Shown here: positions 46,396-57,447 of the stretch, piece by piece
Numbering within the stretch: the first letter of the stretch is position 1
How the letters are laid out: each line of letters starts with the position of its first letter
Source: Lepus europaeus
Taxonomy: Eukaryota > Chordata > Mammalia > Lagomorpha > Leporidae
Assembly (NCBI RefSeq): GCF_033115175.1
Contig: NC_084836.1
Span: 70,417,297 to 70,481,296, forward strand
Direction of reading: 5' to 3'
DNA length: 64,000 nucleotides
The notes under the pieces: model-generated
Databases searched by the model: none
The model's input: the letters and a program-made list of their open reading frames with translations, nothing else
What the model was told of the DNA's origin: nothing
Position numbers and translations under genes: made by a program

Positions 46396-46729
46396 TTTTT
46401 TTTTTTTTTTTTTGGACAGGCAGAGTGGATAGTGAGAGAGAGAGAGAGAGAAAGGTCTTCCTTTTTGCCGTTGTTTCACCCTCCAATGGCCGCTGCGGCC
46501 GGCGTATCTCGCTGATCCGAAGCCAGGAGCCAGGTGCTTCTCCTGGTCTCCCATGCGGGTGCAGGGCCCAAGGACTTGGGTCATCCTCCACTGCCTTCCC
46601 GGGCCATAGCAGAGAGCTGGCCTGGAAGAGCGGCAACCGGGATAGAATCCGGCGCCCCAACTGGGACTAGAACCTGGTGTGCCGGAGCCGCAAGGCGGAG
46701 GATTAGCCTGTTAAGCCAAGGTGCCGGCC
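46396..46729 (-). mobile_element. CSINE type B inside antisense L1
   Basis: This is a full reverse type B copy. CTTAATTGCTTTT flanks it (46385 and 46730). Confidence 0.95.
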
Positions 46730-46797
46730 CTTAATTGCTTTTTGAATAGTTCATTGCTAATGTATAGGGAATGCTACTGATTCTTTTCTCTTTCCAA

Positions 46798-47112
46798 ATT
46801 AAAAAAAATTAGAGAGAGAAAGCTCTCATCCACTGGTTCACTCGGGGGTGGGGGGAGACAAAGCTCTCATCTACTGCTTCACTCTCATCTATTGGTTCAC
46901 TCTCCAAAGGCCCGCAGTGGTTGGGGTTGGGGGGGCTGGGCCAGGGCCAGGAGCCAGGAACTCAGCAACCCAGTTACTTGAGCCCTCGCAGCTGCCTCCC
47001 AGAGTCTGCATTAACAAGAAGCTAGAATCCTCAGCGGGAGCCAGTACTGTAACTCAGACACTCCGGCAGCGGATATGGGTGTCCCAAACAATGTCTCAAC
47101 ACTGGCTCAGAT
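46798..47112 (-). mobile_element. CSINE, rearranged
   Basis: This is a reverse copy whose CCACTGGTTCACTC section is repeated nearly three times near 46828-46905. Confidence 0.72.
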
Positions 47113-47998
47113 GCCTGCACTGAAATACTACTGATTTTTTTTGTACCTGCCTGTCTTAGTCCCTTACTAGACTGAAAGCTCCAAGAAACCAAAAAAGAGC
47201 TGCCCCTTCGCTGAATTGCTCCCTGCACCAACACCCAGCATTGTAGCTCATATGGGCTGTTTGTCCAGGAATATTTGTAGAATGGGTAAATTAGTCCTCT
47301 TTGCCTATCTAGGAGACACCACAGGACGGTCAGCAAGGTGTGGGAGTGGGTGAACAGCTTCAAGAAGGCCATCTCAGTGTCAATGACAGGTCTGAAAATG
47401 TCCCGTGCCCGTCCCTCAGCCTGGTCGTCATGGGGGGATGACTGGGGACCTCTAGGAGGGCCCCGTGAGCCCACTGTGTCCTCTTAGCTGTCCCGTCTTC
47501 CTGTTTGTTTGTTTTTTTTTTTCTGGCTTGAATGAAAGCAGATCACCCATCTCTGGGCGGGGCAGGGGAAGAGGGACGCGGGGCAGGGGAAGAGGGACGC
47601 GGGGCAGGGATCTCTGGGCCTCAGCCTCCTTGTCAGGACTGGTGCACTGGCTGGCACAGTGCATCCGAAAATACAGACGGCGTTTTTCATGGAGCTCCCA
47701 TATAGCATGCCTTCCGCTTTGAAACGCAGGTCCTACAGGCACTTGGAGAGGAGAGATCTGTGTGCTTTGCCTGAGTCCAGGAAAGCTTTTGTGAAAGAAT
47801 CGTTCTGGGGTCAGACCACAGTGAGACTTCTTGGTCACTCCCAAACAGTAGGAGGTCTCAGATGATTGAAGTCAGAGGGACACAATCAGATCAATAGTTT
47901 TAGAAGTGTGCTCTGGTAACACTCCTTGGTAGAGTGGTTATGGCAGAGAAAACACAAGCTAAGCATGGAATATCTTATGGTGTCAGAAAGCAAGGACT
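47113..47998. other. NCKAP5L intron 1 spacer
   Basis: It contains the 21-bp tandem repeat. No gene was recognised. Confidence 0.45.
47559..47612. repeat. 21-bp tandem repeat, 2.6 copies
   Basis: The unit GGGGCAGGGGAAGAGGGACG plus C occurs twice exactly, and then in part. Confidence 0.85.
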
Positions 47999-48303
47999 AG
48001 GGGTCAGCGCGTTAAAGCCCCAGCCTGCAGTACTGGCATCTCATAAGGGCGCCGGTTCAAGTCCCGGCTGCTCCACTTCCAATCCAGCTCCCTGCTAATG
48101 TACCTGGGAAAGCAGTGGAAGATGGCCCAAGTACTTGCATCTGCATGGGAGACCCGGAAGAAGCTCCTGACTCCTGGCTTCTGATCAGCCCAGCTCTGGC
48201 CATTGTGGCCATTTGGGGAGTGAACCAGCGGATAGAAGCCCTCTCTCTGTCTCTACCTCTCTCTGTAACTCTGTCTTTCAAATAAATAAAATAAATCTTA
48301 AAG
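47999..48303 (+). mobile_element. CSINE
   Basis: This is a forward copy with the B-box GGTTCAAGTCCCGG, ending in AAATAAATAAAATAAATCTT. Confidence 0.9.
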
Positions 48304-49322
48304 AAAAGAAAGTAAGGACGCACTCAGGCGACAGTGGAGATGCCTGAGAAGCGCACGGAACCGATCTGAACAAATTCCCAGTGGCCACAGCTGGAATTCA
48401 GGCCATGAAATAAGTGATGACAACATTGGGTTATCAACAGAATCCATATCCAGTGAGTCCATGCTAATATGAATGTCTAATCAAATGGACAGAGGTCGAG
48501 GCACAATTCTTCCTTACAGAAAACTTCCAGTTTGCAAATGTAAAAGGAATGGGGGAAATGGAAAATTATCATTAGCACACTGACGGTAGTTGCCACCAGC
48601 AAGATCCACGGATGAATCCTAAAATTAGCGGGTAGAAATTGGAGAAGCAAGATACCTGCACGGTCTCAAAGTATTGCCCCTCAAAATATGTGTTAGTTAC
48701 AGAAGGAAAAACAGTAAACTTGACAATGGCCAACCCCATGGGAGACACCTCCCAACAAGGATCACCGGTAATCCGCTGTCTTGACATCATGGGTGTCCCC
48801 GGAGAGGGAGGGGGAAGGGCACCGCTTCACCTCCGTGCTAGTCCCCCCTTCCTGCCCCCAGAATCCATAACCTCAGACTTGAACTGGACCACATTCTCCA
48901 AAATGCCAACAAGTTCCCTCCAGCAGCATCAAGTTGATGGACGTCGAGAGAGTTGGGGGACTGTCATGAATTCATGTTAGGAGACCAAGGAGACCTGGGG
49001 ACCGTACAATGTGGCATCCTGGATCTTGGAACAGAACTTCAGTGGAAAAAGCTGCTAAGATCCAAATAAAGTCTATGGCTTCATTTTCTAAAAATGGTTC
49101 TGCTAAAGAAAGATGTAGAACAGGGAGAAGGACATGCTACTGTGTTCCTTCAAGTGTGTGCATGTGTGTGTGTATACAGAAGGGTGATGTTTGGGTAGAC
49201 ACCTCCAAGGGATATAGATCCATTATTTGCTCAACATCCTGGGTCATCAGAACCAGTAACCCCGCAGTGAAATGCCACTTGGCACTTACTGGGGTGCCTG
49301 GAATCAGAAAACCAGGCAAATA
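48303..49322 (+). mobile_element. Probable ancient L1ME-like 3' region
   Basis: GAACAGAACTTCAGTGGAAA then AAATAAAGTCTATGG near 49028-49078 resemble the end of old L1ME elements. The earlier part is too eroded to place firmly. A TG run lies near 49158-49172. No gene was seen. Confidence 0.4.
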
Positions 49323-49862
49323 GGGGTTGGTGTCATGGCGCAGTGGGTTAAGCTGGCACTTGCCACACCAGTACTTCATATCAGAGCACTGGTTTGAGAC
49401 CAGGCTACTCTGCTTCTGATCCAGCTCCCCACTAGTGCACATAGGAAGACAGCAGAAGATGGGCCCGAGTGCTTGGGCCCCTGCACCCACGTGGGAGACC
49501 CAATGGAGTACTTCACTCCTGAAGTTGACTATGGTGATGTTGTTGTGCATGTGTATTTCCATTGACACTCAAACCCCCTGAACTGAACTGTTGGCTTCAG
49601 ATGGGAGAATTGTCTGCATTGTTAGCTATATTGCAAGGCTTTCTGCACAGTCCACGATACAGTGGCCACTTAACGCCTGAGAACAGAAAGCTATTGCTTG
49701 GGTTTACCGCCTGCGTGAGAGCCTGGATCGAGTTCGTGGCTCCCAGCTTCAGCCCAGCCCAGCGCCAATTAATTCTTGGGGGGCATTTGGGAAGTGAGCC
49801 AGTGGAAGGAAGTTCTCTGCCTGTCCCCTAGCTCTGCCTCTCAAATAAATTAATTCATTTAA
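49323..49862 (+). mobile_element. CSINE in two parts
   Basis: A head half lies at 49323-49525 and a 3' half at about 49700-49862. Between them is L1ME-like text (TTGACTATGGTGATGTTGTT). These may be two separate truncated copies. Confidence 0.65.
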
Positions 49863-49875
49863 AAATGGTTTTAAG

Positions 49876-50192
49876 GGGCCGTGCTGTGGTGCAGTGGGTT
49901 AAAGCCATGGCCTGAAGCACCGGCATCCCATATGGGCGCCGGTTCTAGTCCCAGCTGCTCCTCTTCTGATCCAGCTCTCTGCTATGGCCTAAGAAAGCAG
50001 AAGATGGCCCAAGTCCTTGGGCCCCTGCACCCATGTGGGAGACCTGGAGGAGGCTTCTGGCTCCTGGCTTTGGATTGGCACAGCCAATGGATTGCGGCCA
50101 TCTGGGGAGTGAACCAGCGGATGGAAGACCTCTCTTTCTGGCTCTTCCTCTCTTTGTAACTCTGTCTTTCAAATAAATAAAGTAAATCTTTT
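49876..50192 (+). mobile_element. CSINE
   Basis: This is a full forward copy starting GGGGCCGTGCTGTGGTGC. Confidence 0.93.
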
Positions 50193-50278
50193 TAAAAAAT
50201 GGTTTTAAAAAAATCCAGAGGAGTTTGTCTTTGGAGGACAGAAGACGACAGTATCTAGAGAAACGTCACAGGATGATT

Positions 50279-50603
50279 TTTTAAAAAGATTTATTTATTT
50301 GAAACTCAGAGTTAAACGTAGAGAGAGAGAGAGAGAGAGAGAGAGGTCTTGCATCCGCGGGTTCACTCCCCAATTGGCCACAATGGCTAGAGCTATGCTG
50401 ATCTGAAGCCAGGAGCCAGGAGCTTCTTCGGTTCTCCCATGTGGGTGCAGGGGCCCAAGGACTTGGGCCATCTTCTACTGCTTTCCCAGGCCATAGCAGA
50501 TAACTGGATTGGAAATAGAACAGCTGGGACTCGAACCAGCACCCATATGGGATGCCGGCACTGCAGGCGGCGGCTTTACCCGCTGCGCCACAGCGCCGGC
50601 CCC
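50279..50603 (-). mobile_element. CSINE
   Basis: This is a full reverse copy close to consensus. CAGGATGA flanks it. Confidence 0.95.
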
Positions 50604-51304
50604 AGGATGACTGCTTTCAAGGTGAGAGATGCCTGAGAAGTTACGGCGAATGGCAGAGACCCCTTCTCGGGGTGGAGACCTCCGTGGAGAAGGGAGGTCT
50701 GGGGCAGAGGAGCTGGCCTTGGCTGCGGCAAGGGCAACTCCCTGCAGTCATGAGAGATGAGCGAGGGGTAGAGGGCCCGTGGAGGGTTGGGGATGGTGGC
50801 AGGAGGCTGGAGGGGTTCCCATCAACTGGCCATGTACCTCTGGGGGAAGCAGGAAGGGCTCTGGGAAGTTTGAGGACAGTGGAGAAGGGTGCAAGAGAGC
50901 CACTGTCACAGAAAGCCATGGGAGCCAGGTGGGCGGGGTGGGGTGGGGCCTTTCCCCTGGTGCAGAAGAGAGTGAGAAGCAGTGTTCAGCCCAGTTCGGT
51001 GTAGACAGCTGCATGTGGCTTTCCAGAGCTCAGTCCCCGCTTAGACTAGCCACATTCCAGGTGCTCAGTAGCCACGTGTAGCCCCTGGCCGCCACACCGG
51101 CCAGAGACCACACGCTTCATCAGCACAGAAAGTTCCGTGGACAGCCCTGTTCTAGAAGAGCAATTCTTAAACTTTGTTTCCGTGTCTCAGACTTACAGAC
51201 CTAAGCTGGAACTGAAGAGTTTCCAACAACTAGTAAATTCGTTTAAAAGTACCAATCAAAAGGCCCGTTGCACTTTAACACATTTTATGAAAAGCATATT
51301 TATT
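50604..51304. other. NCKAP5L intron 1 spacer
   Basis: GC-rich, with nothing recognised. Confidence 0.45.
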
Positions 51305-51594
51305 TTCCGGGATAGGTGTTTGGCATAGCAAGGAAGGAATACCTGCGTCCCAAATCAGAGCGCTTGGGTTTGAGTCCCGGCTCCACTCCCAATTCCAGCT
51401 TCCTGCTAATGCGCACCGTGGACAAGGCAACAGATTCAAGTCTTGGGTCCCTGCACCCACGTGGGAGACCTGGCTGGAGTTCCTGGCTCCTGGCTTCAGC
51501 CTGGCCCAGCCTTGGCTGTTGTGGCCATTTGGGGACTGAACCAGTAGATAGGAGACCTTTGCTTTCTGTCTCTCTGCCTTTCAAATAAATACCT
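51305..51594 (+). mobile_element. CSINE
   Basis: This is a forward copy, old-type head, ending CAAATAAATACC. Confidence 0.85.
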
Positions 51595-51688
51595 ATAATA
51601 TAGATTTTATATAAGTAAATATATACATGTATTTTCCAAAACCAAAATGAAGACGTGAGAAGACCATCACTACTCTTCATTTTGTTGT

Positions 51689-51999
51689 TGTTTTTAGGAT
51701 TTATTTTATTTATTTGAAAGAGTTACAGGGAGAGAGAGAGAGAGAGGTCTTCCATCTTCTTGTTCACTCCCCAGATGGCCACAATGGCTAGAGCTGAGCT
51801 GACCTGATCCCAAGCCAGTAGCCAGGAGCTTCCTCCGGGTCTCCCACGTGGGTGCAGGGGCCCAAGGACTTGGGCCATCTTCTACTGCTTTCCCAGGTGC
51901 ATTAGCGGGGAGCTGGATTCAAAGTGGAGAACTAGTGCCCACATGGGATGCTGGCACCGCAGGCTAGGGCTTTAGCCCACCGCGCCACAGCGTAGGCCA
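51689..51999 (-). mobile_element. CSINE
   Basis: This is a full reverse copy ending CGCGCCACAGCGTAGGCC. Confidence 0.92.
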
Positions 52000-52360
52000 C
52001 ACTGCTTTTCATTTTTTGCTTTTCATTTTTGCAAATCTTCCCTGTCTGACTGAGCAGAAGGTGGCCGGCTGGATTCTGGCGTTTGCTTCTGTATTGCTAC
52101 TTGTGTTGTCACAAAACACAGCCTCTGTGCATTGATGCACAAGGCCGATCATTTGGGCCCCACTTTGGGAAACGTGGTTCCAGACCAGCCTCCCCCTTGG
52201 TCAGAGCCTGAAGGGACTGAGCCATGGGCCGGAAGTCACACCAGTCGCGACAGATGGCAGTTAGGACTTAGATGCTAGGGCCTCTGCCTTCTCAGTCCCC
52301 TAGGCTGGGCTAAGATGGGCTGGCTGGGCGGCTGGGCTGCAGAGCCCCTGGTGTGGGGCC

Positions 52361-52370
52361 CTATAAATAA
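52361..52370 (+). promoter_or_regulatory. TATA-like element, possible alternative NCKAP5L promoter
   Basis: CTATAAATAA is set in GC-rich, repeat-free sequence within intron 1. No initiator was confirmed. It could be chance, though the surrounding 2 kb carry no SINE insertions. Confidence 0.2.
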
Positions 52371-52940
52371 ACCCATTGTATCAGAGCCCTTCCCCTCTCC
52401 CCACCCCAGCAGCTGCTATGTTTGTGGTTGGATCATGCTGTGGACAGGGAATGGGAGGGCTTAGCGAGGGGACCTGGAAACCTGGAAGGCTCTAGGGGCA
52501 CAGCCACAGCCCAGAAGGGCAGGGGACAGGTCTTTGCGGGTTGGGACAAACCCACACCGCAGTAACCCAGGTTCCTGGAGTGCCCGCAAAGAGGAAGTTG
52601 CAGGAGTGTGCAGCTGGCCCCTTCCCCAAGACCCCTGCCTCTCTCAGAGGGGCTATTGTGTCTCCCAGGGCCTGCTGGAAGGAAGGAGATTATCCACGGC
52701 CCTCCCTCCCTGTGGGGTGGAGACAGCTGGAATGCTTAGGGCTGCTGGGATGCCCTGGGCCAGGGATTGAGTGGCTGGGCCGCTCCCAGGCCCTGGGAGC
52801 CTTTGCACCCCTCCCCGCAAGCCCAGGGCTGCTCCTGGCTACGAAGTTGGATGTGGGCGCAGAAGTTGCTGTTTACAAGTGCACTCCTGGGTGTGACAAC
52901 CCTGGGACCTGGACGGGAGCAGAGATTCCAGAAGGCAGCT

Positions 52941-52980
52941 GGGGAGGGGAGGGGAGGGGAGGGGAGAGGAGGGGCTGGGG
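52941..52980 (+). repeat. GGGGA tandem repeat, G-quadruplex-prone
   Basis: Five GGGGA units in a row are followed by two more G4 runs on the + (non-template) strand of NCKAP5L intron 1, 45 bases before the candidate microexon. Confidence 0.75.
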
Positions 52981-53024
52981 CTGCCTTCCACAGCTGCCCG
53001 TCCCTCCCCCACCCCTGCCCCTAG

Positions 53025-53046
53025 GAAACTCTAGGGAGAACAGCTG
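53025..53046 (+). other. Candidate 22-nt 5' microexon of NCKAP5L
   Basis: A long pyrimidine tract ending CCCCTAG is followed 22 bases later by a consensus GTGAGT. It lies 0.7 kb downstream of a TATA-like element, in a repeat-free island of intron 1. Splice-site quality is the only evidence. Confidence 0.2.
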
Positions 53047-54121
53047 GTGAGTGGGGCTCCTAAGGGGCCGGAGGAGCTGGGAGGGGGCGATGGCAGGGGA
53101 CAGACTTACTGGCTGTTGTGTCCCTGGACTCTTGTTTCAGGGAGGGGTCTTGCCTGTGCCCTGGCTGGGGGGATGGAGCTGCAGACCCCCTCTTTCTCAG
53201 CTGGCTGCCTGAGACCCTGGAAGCTTCTGTCCCTTCCTGGCTTAAGGGGGAGGGGCAGCGGGGCCTGACCCGGCGAACTGAGGGCGGCCTGAAGGTCCCC
53301 TCAGCACTGAGGTCACCTCCCTGTGAATCAGGCCTTGGCGGGGGAGGGGCCCCGCGGCGCTGTGGCTGGGAGAAGCTTCCAGGCAAGGGGAGCCCTGTAG
53401 CCCCTCAGCCCTGCGCACCCTGTCTGGGGTCCTGTGTTTCAGACCCAACGTGTGAGGTGTGCAGGGCAGACTCCTGGAGCCCGGGGTCTGCCGAGCACGG
53501 AGACTGTGAGTAGGAGGAGTTGGGGGTCCCCGGGGAGGAAGAGGGTGCTGGGCCTGGGAGGGGTGCCCACATCCGTCAGGACAGCCGTGGTGCACCTGGC
53601 CTGGGGCTGCCGGCTCCCAGCCAGGGAAGGGCCAGATTCCCGCTGGGGTCGGGTCTGGAGCTCCAAGGGGCGGTGTCCTGGCTGTGGGTGCTCCCTGGAG
53701 GAGGACCCAGGAAGTTGTCTTTGAGCCACCAGGAGCCCACCCTCGGGCCCCGCCTCTCTCCTGTGAGCCCAGGCTGCCGGCCGGGGGCAGCGCTGCACAC
53801 ACAGGCAGGGCGAGGGCCTGAGTCACAGCTTTCCCTCAGCAGGCTCCGCCCGGAGGGGCTCCCCTAGTTGTGGGGTTCTGCATGTCAGGGCGCCAGTGTG
53901 GGCTTCCATCCTCAACACAGAACCGCTCCGAGCAACATCCGTGGTCCCTGCCAGGCCTCAGGGTCCAGGCCTCCCTCCCAACTGGATGCCTTGCCATTTC
54001 TTAAAATTATTTTTAAACCATGCTCACACTTTTTTTTTCTTTCTGGTTTTGAGTGAAGAACACAGAACCTCGGGCTCCCCCTACCTTTATATGTGTGTGT
54101 GTGTGTGTATGTAATGTTTCT

Positions 54122-54358
54122 CCAAATTTCTGTTTATTTATTTAAGAGCCAGACAGAGAGGGAGGGTTCACTCCCCGCGTGCCCCCAACAGTCAGGGTTG
54201 GACTGAGCCAGGACCTAGGAGAAGGAACACAGTGACCTGAGCCTCACTGCTGCCTCCTGGGGTGCAGATGAATAGGAGGCTGGAATCCGGTGCCAGGGCT
54301 GGGACTCAAACCCAGGCACTAGGATGTGGGATGGGGCGCCTTAACCACCAGTCCTGCT
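54122..54358 (-). mobile_element. CSINE, old variant, shortened
   Basis: This is a diverged reverse copy ending TTAACCACCAGTCCTGCT. A short TG run lies just upstream. Confidence 0.75.
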
Positions 54359-54425
54359 TCCCCCTCCCCTAGCCCGCCGCCACCGCTTCCCCTACCCACT
54401 CACACCCTCTCCCCATCTTTATCTT

Positions 54426-54753
54426 TTTTTTTTTTTTGCCAGGCAGAGTGGATAGTGAGAGAGAGAGAGAGAGAAAGATCTTCCTTTTTGCCGTTGGTTC
54501 ACCCTCCAATGGCCGCTGCGGCCGGCGCATCTCACTGATCTGAAGCCAGGAGCCAGGTGCTTCTCCTGGTCTCCCATGCGGGTGCAGGGCCCAAGGACTT
54601 GGGCCATCCTCCACTGCACTCCCGGGCCATAGCAGAGAGCTGGCCTGTAAGAGGGGCAACCGGGACAGAATCCGGCGCCCCGACCGGGACTAGAACCTGG
54701 CGTGCTGGCACCGCAAGGCGGAGGATTAGCCTGTTAAGCCATGGCGCCGGCCT
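54426..54753 (-). mobile_element. CSINE type B
   Basis: This is a full reverse type B copy with a perfect target duplication CCATCTTTATCTT at 54413-54425 and 54754-54766. Confidence 0.96.
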
Positions 54754-55120
54754 CCATCTTTATCTTGGTCCTGCTCTTGGCCATGCACCTTGTGCTGCTC
54801 ATCCCAGACCCTGCCCTCCAGCTTTTTCCTCCCCCTCCTCCACAGCACCCCCCACACACCTCACCCCGGCCACCTCCTTCCCTCCCTGGAAGTTTCCATT
54901 AGGGAAATAAATGTTGAGGGATTGAGGGGAAAGCTAGTGGTCAACAGGGGCAGCCGCTGCCCGGGCAGGGGGCCGGGGAAGCCCCGGCAGGGGTTAGGGT
55001 GATGGCAGCACGCAGAGGTCAGAGTTTAGGGTGCCGATGGTGGCGGGGAGCTGGCTAAGTGTGGGGAGGTAACCTAAAGCCACTTTTGGTTTAACCCCTA
55101 TTTGTGTGTTGGAAGGAGAA

Positions 55121-55440
55121 TTTTTTTAAAGATTTATTTTATTTATTTGAAAGACAGAGTTACAGAGAGAGGTAGAGACAGAGAAAGAGGTCTTCCATTC
55201 CGTTGGTTCACTCCCCAAATGGTCAGAGCTGAACCAATCCAAAGCTAGGAGCCAGGAGCTTTTTCCGGGTCTCCTACGCGGGTACAGGGGCCCAAGGACT
55301 TGGTCCGTCTTCTACTGCTTTCCCAGGCCAATAGCAGAGAGCTGGATCGGAAGTGGAGCAGCCAGGACACGATCTGGCGCCCATATGGGATGCTAGCGCT
55401 GCAGGCTGGGGCTTTAACCCACTGCGCCACAGCGCTGGCC
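55121..55440 (-). mobile_element. CSINE
   Basis: This is a full reverse copy ending TGCGCCACAGCGCTGGCC. Confidence 0.93.
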
Positions 55441-56515
55441 TCAAGGAAGGAGGATATTTCTTCAATGAGTTCATTTTCCAGGCCTGTGCATTTCTAAACG
55501 TGTCAAACACGATCAGGTTGTGAACACACACCAAGTTGGGCATGACACATTTTTATGATGTTAAAATAACAACGGACTTTGGATTGTTGTGGAGTGGTAA
55601 AAGTCAGCCTCGCACAGTGTCTCCTCCAACGATTGTTTTCAGAACCCCCACCCCATGCCACCGTGCTCCTCACACCGGGAAGAAGTGCTCCCCCTTTGTC
55701 ACCTCTGGTCTCAGGATCTCCAGCTGCTGCACCCCCCACCCCCACCCCGTAGGGTGGGAGGCAGAGGGCAGAGAAGGCTGGGGTTGGCCCTGGGAGCTGG
55801 GGAGTTGGGGGGTGCTGCCAGGACAGAGCAGGTGGGGCGCACGCTGAGATCCTCAGCCGCCCCTGCAGCGAGACCCCTTGCAGCTGAAGGCGTGAGACCC
55901 CTGCAGGTGAGAGGGCCCGACGCATAGTCCACCTGCGCATGAGCAGAGCCAGCGATGGCAGGCTCGCCGCACCCACTCCGCAGGCTCTGAGTCTGTGGCC
56001 GCTTGTGCTCGTGCGACAGGGCTCCGATCATCTCGCTTCATCCTTCCGCGGCGCTCTGCACTACGTATTCTAATCCCTAACTTCAGAGTCAAGGAAAGAG
56101 AAGCGGGATTCTAACCCTGACCGGTCCACCTGCAAAGCTCCGGGGAGCCTGCGCCCGGGCTCTGGAGCACACGGAGCTCACCGCGCACGGGGCAGGGGGA
56201 CAGCCGGGCCTGTCCAGTGTGCTGAGTGATCCCATCCTGGGACTGGAGCAGTGTCTTTTGCCTCTCGGGTCTGCTCTTCACCCAGGCCAGGGCTCCCCTT
56301 TCCAAGGGTGTTAGAGGAGAGTTGGACGCGATGGAGAGGAAGAAAGTGCACTCGGGACACGGCCGTTGTGTGGGAGAGGCAGCTTCCTGTTCCTCTGTTT
56401 CCTCGTGCAGGATGTGGACGTTGGCCTTTGCATCTGTGGCTGGGAGACTACATTCTCATCTGTACCCTGTTGGCTCCGGGCTGGGCTGGCTTTCTCTGCC
56501 TTGCCTGGTTTTCTT
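55441..56515. other. NCKAP5L intron 1 spacer
   Basis: SINE-free with modest CpG content near 55900-56200. No exon was confirmed. Confidence 0.4.
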
Positions 56516-56803
56516 TTTTCTTTTTTTTTTTCTTTTTTTTTGCCGTTGGTTCACCCTCCAATGGCCGCTGCAGCCGGCGTATCTCGCTGATCTGAAGCCA
56601 GGAGCCAGGTGCTTCTCCTGGTCTCCCATGCGGGTGCAGGGCCCAAGCACTTGGGCCATCCTCCACTGCACTCCCCGGCCACAGCAGAGAGCTGGCCTGG
56701 AAGAGGGGCAACCAGGACAGAATCCGGCGCCCCAACCGGGACTAGAACCTGGCGTGCCGGCACCGCAAGGCAGAGGATTAGCCTATTGAGCCACGGCACC
56801 GGA
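56516..56803 (-). mobile_element. CSINE type B, CT region missing
   Basis: This is a reverse copy. A T-rich run joins directly to TGCCGTTGGTTCACC, so the usual CAGAGTGGATAGTGAGAG part is absent. Confidence 0.9.
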
Positions 56804-57128
56804 CTCTTTTTTTTTTTTTTAAGAATTTATTTATTTATCTGAAAGAGTTACAGAGAGGCAGAGGCAGAGACAGAGAGATGTCTTCCATCCACTGCCACTC
56901 CCCAGATGGCCACAACGGCCAGAGCTGGGCTGATCAGGAACCAGGAGCTTTTTCCTGGTCTCCCACATGGGTGGGCCATCTGGGTCCTTGGGCCATCTTC
57001 TACTACGTTCCCAGGCCACAGCAGAGAGCTGGATTGGAAGTGGAGCAGCCGGGACTTGAACCGGTGCCCATGTGGGATGCCGGTACTGCAGGCAGCAGCT
57101 TTACCCACTATACCACAGCGCTGGCTCT
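56804..57128 (-). mobile_element. CSINE
   Basis: This is a full reverse copy immediately following the type B copy, ending ACCACAGCGCTGGCTC. Confidence 0.92.
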
Positions 57129-57249
57129 GCCTGCTTTTCTAATTACGGGATTTCACCAGGACATCACCTCTGCCTAATTGTCACTTCACAGCTGAGGGTT
57201 TGTCTGCCTTGCACAATGGAGTAGAAGCCTCGTAAAGGCAAGGCTCGCG

Positions 57250-57290
<41 letters not shown>
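57250..57290. repeat. (TC)n microsatellite
   Basis: A GCGCGCGC step is followed by about 38 bases of TC. Confidence 0.85.
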
Positions 57291-57291
<1 letters not shown>

Positions 57292-57385
57292 TGTTGACCC
57301 CATGTCCCAGCGCTTGGCTCGGCAGGAGCCAGGTCAGTGCCTGTGCAATGCCTGCCTGATGTCATCCCCCTCTGTGTCTCCGCAG

Positions 57386-57447
57386 GCCAGGTGACTGTTC
57401 CGGCTGTGGGAGTGAGCACGTCAGCCTGGGGCAGGGGGCAGAGACAG
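57386..57447 (+). other. Candidate noncoding 5' exon of NCKAP5L
   Basis: This 62-bp interval has a strong acceptor (CCCCTCTGTGTCTCCGCAG) and a consensus donor (ACAG followed by GTGAGG). It lies 1.5 kb ahead of the first standard coding exon, on the gene's strand. No coding match was recognised, so a 5' UTR exon is the natural reading. Confidence 0.3.

Larger units (their letters stand above)
43270..46800 (-). mobile_element. Antisense L1 3' portion, split by five SINEs
   Basis: The non-SINE segments read as the reverse complement of an L1 3' UTR and ORF2 end, for example TGTATACCCAGTAATGGGGT near 43888 and the GTATCATGGAATATTTCTCC region near 44750. They stay in consistent order across the SINE insertions at 44163, 44867, 45257, 45749 and 46396. 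No intact ORF remains. Confidence 0.7.
52000..54121. other. NCKAP5L intron 1, 2.1 kb SINE-free island
   Basis: GC-rich. It holds the TATA-like element, the G-rich repeat and the candidate microexon. This is the best candidate regulatory stretch of the intron. Confidence 0.4.
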
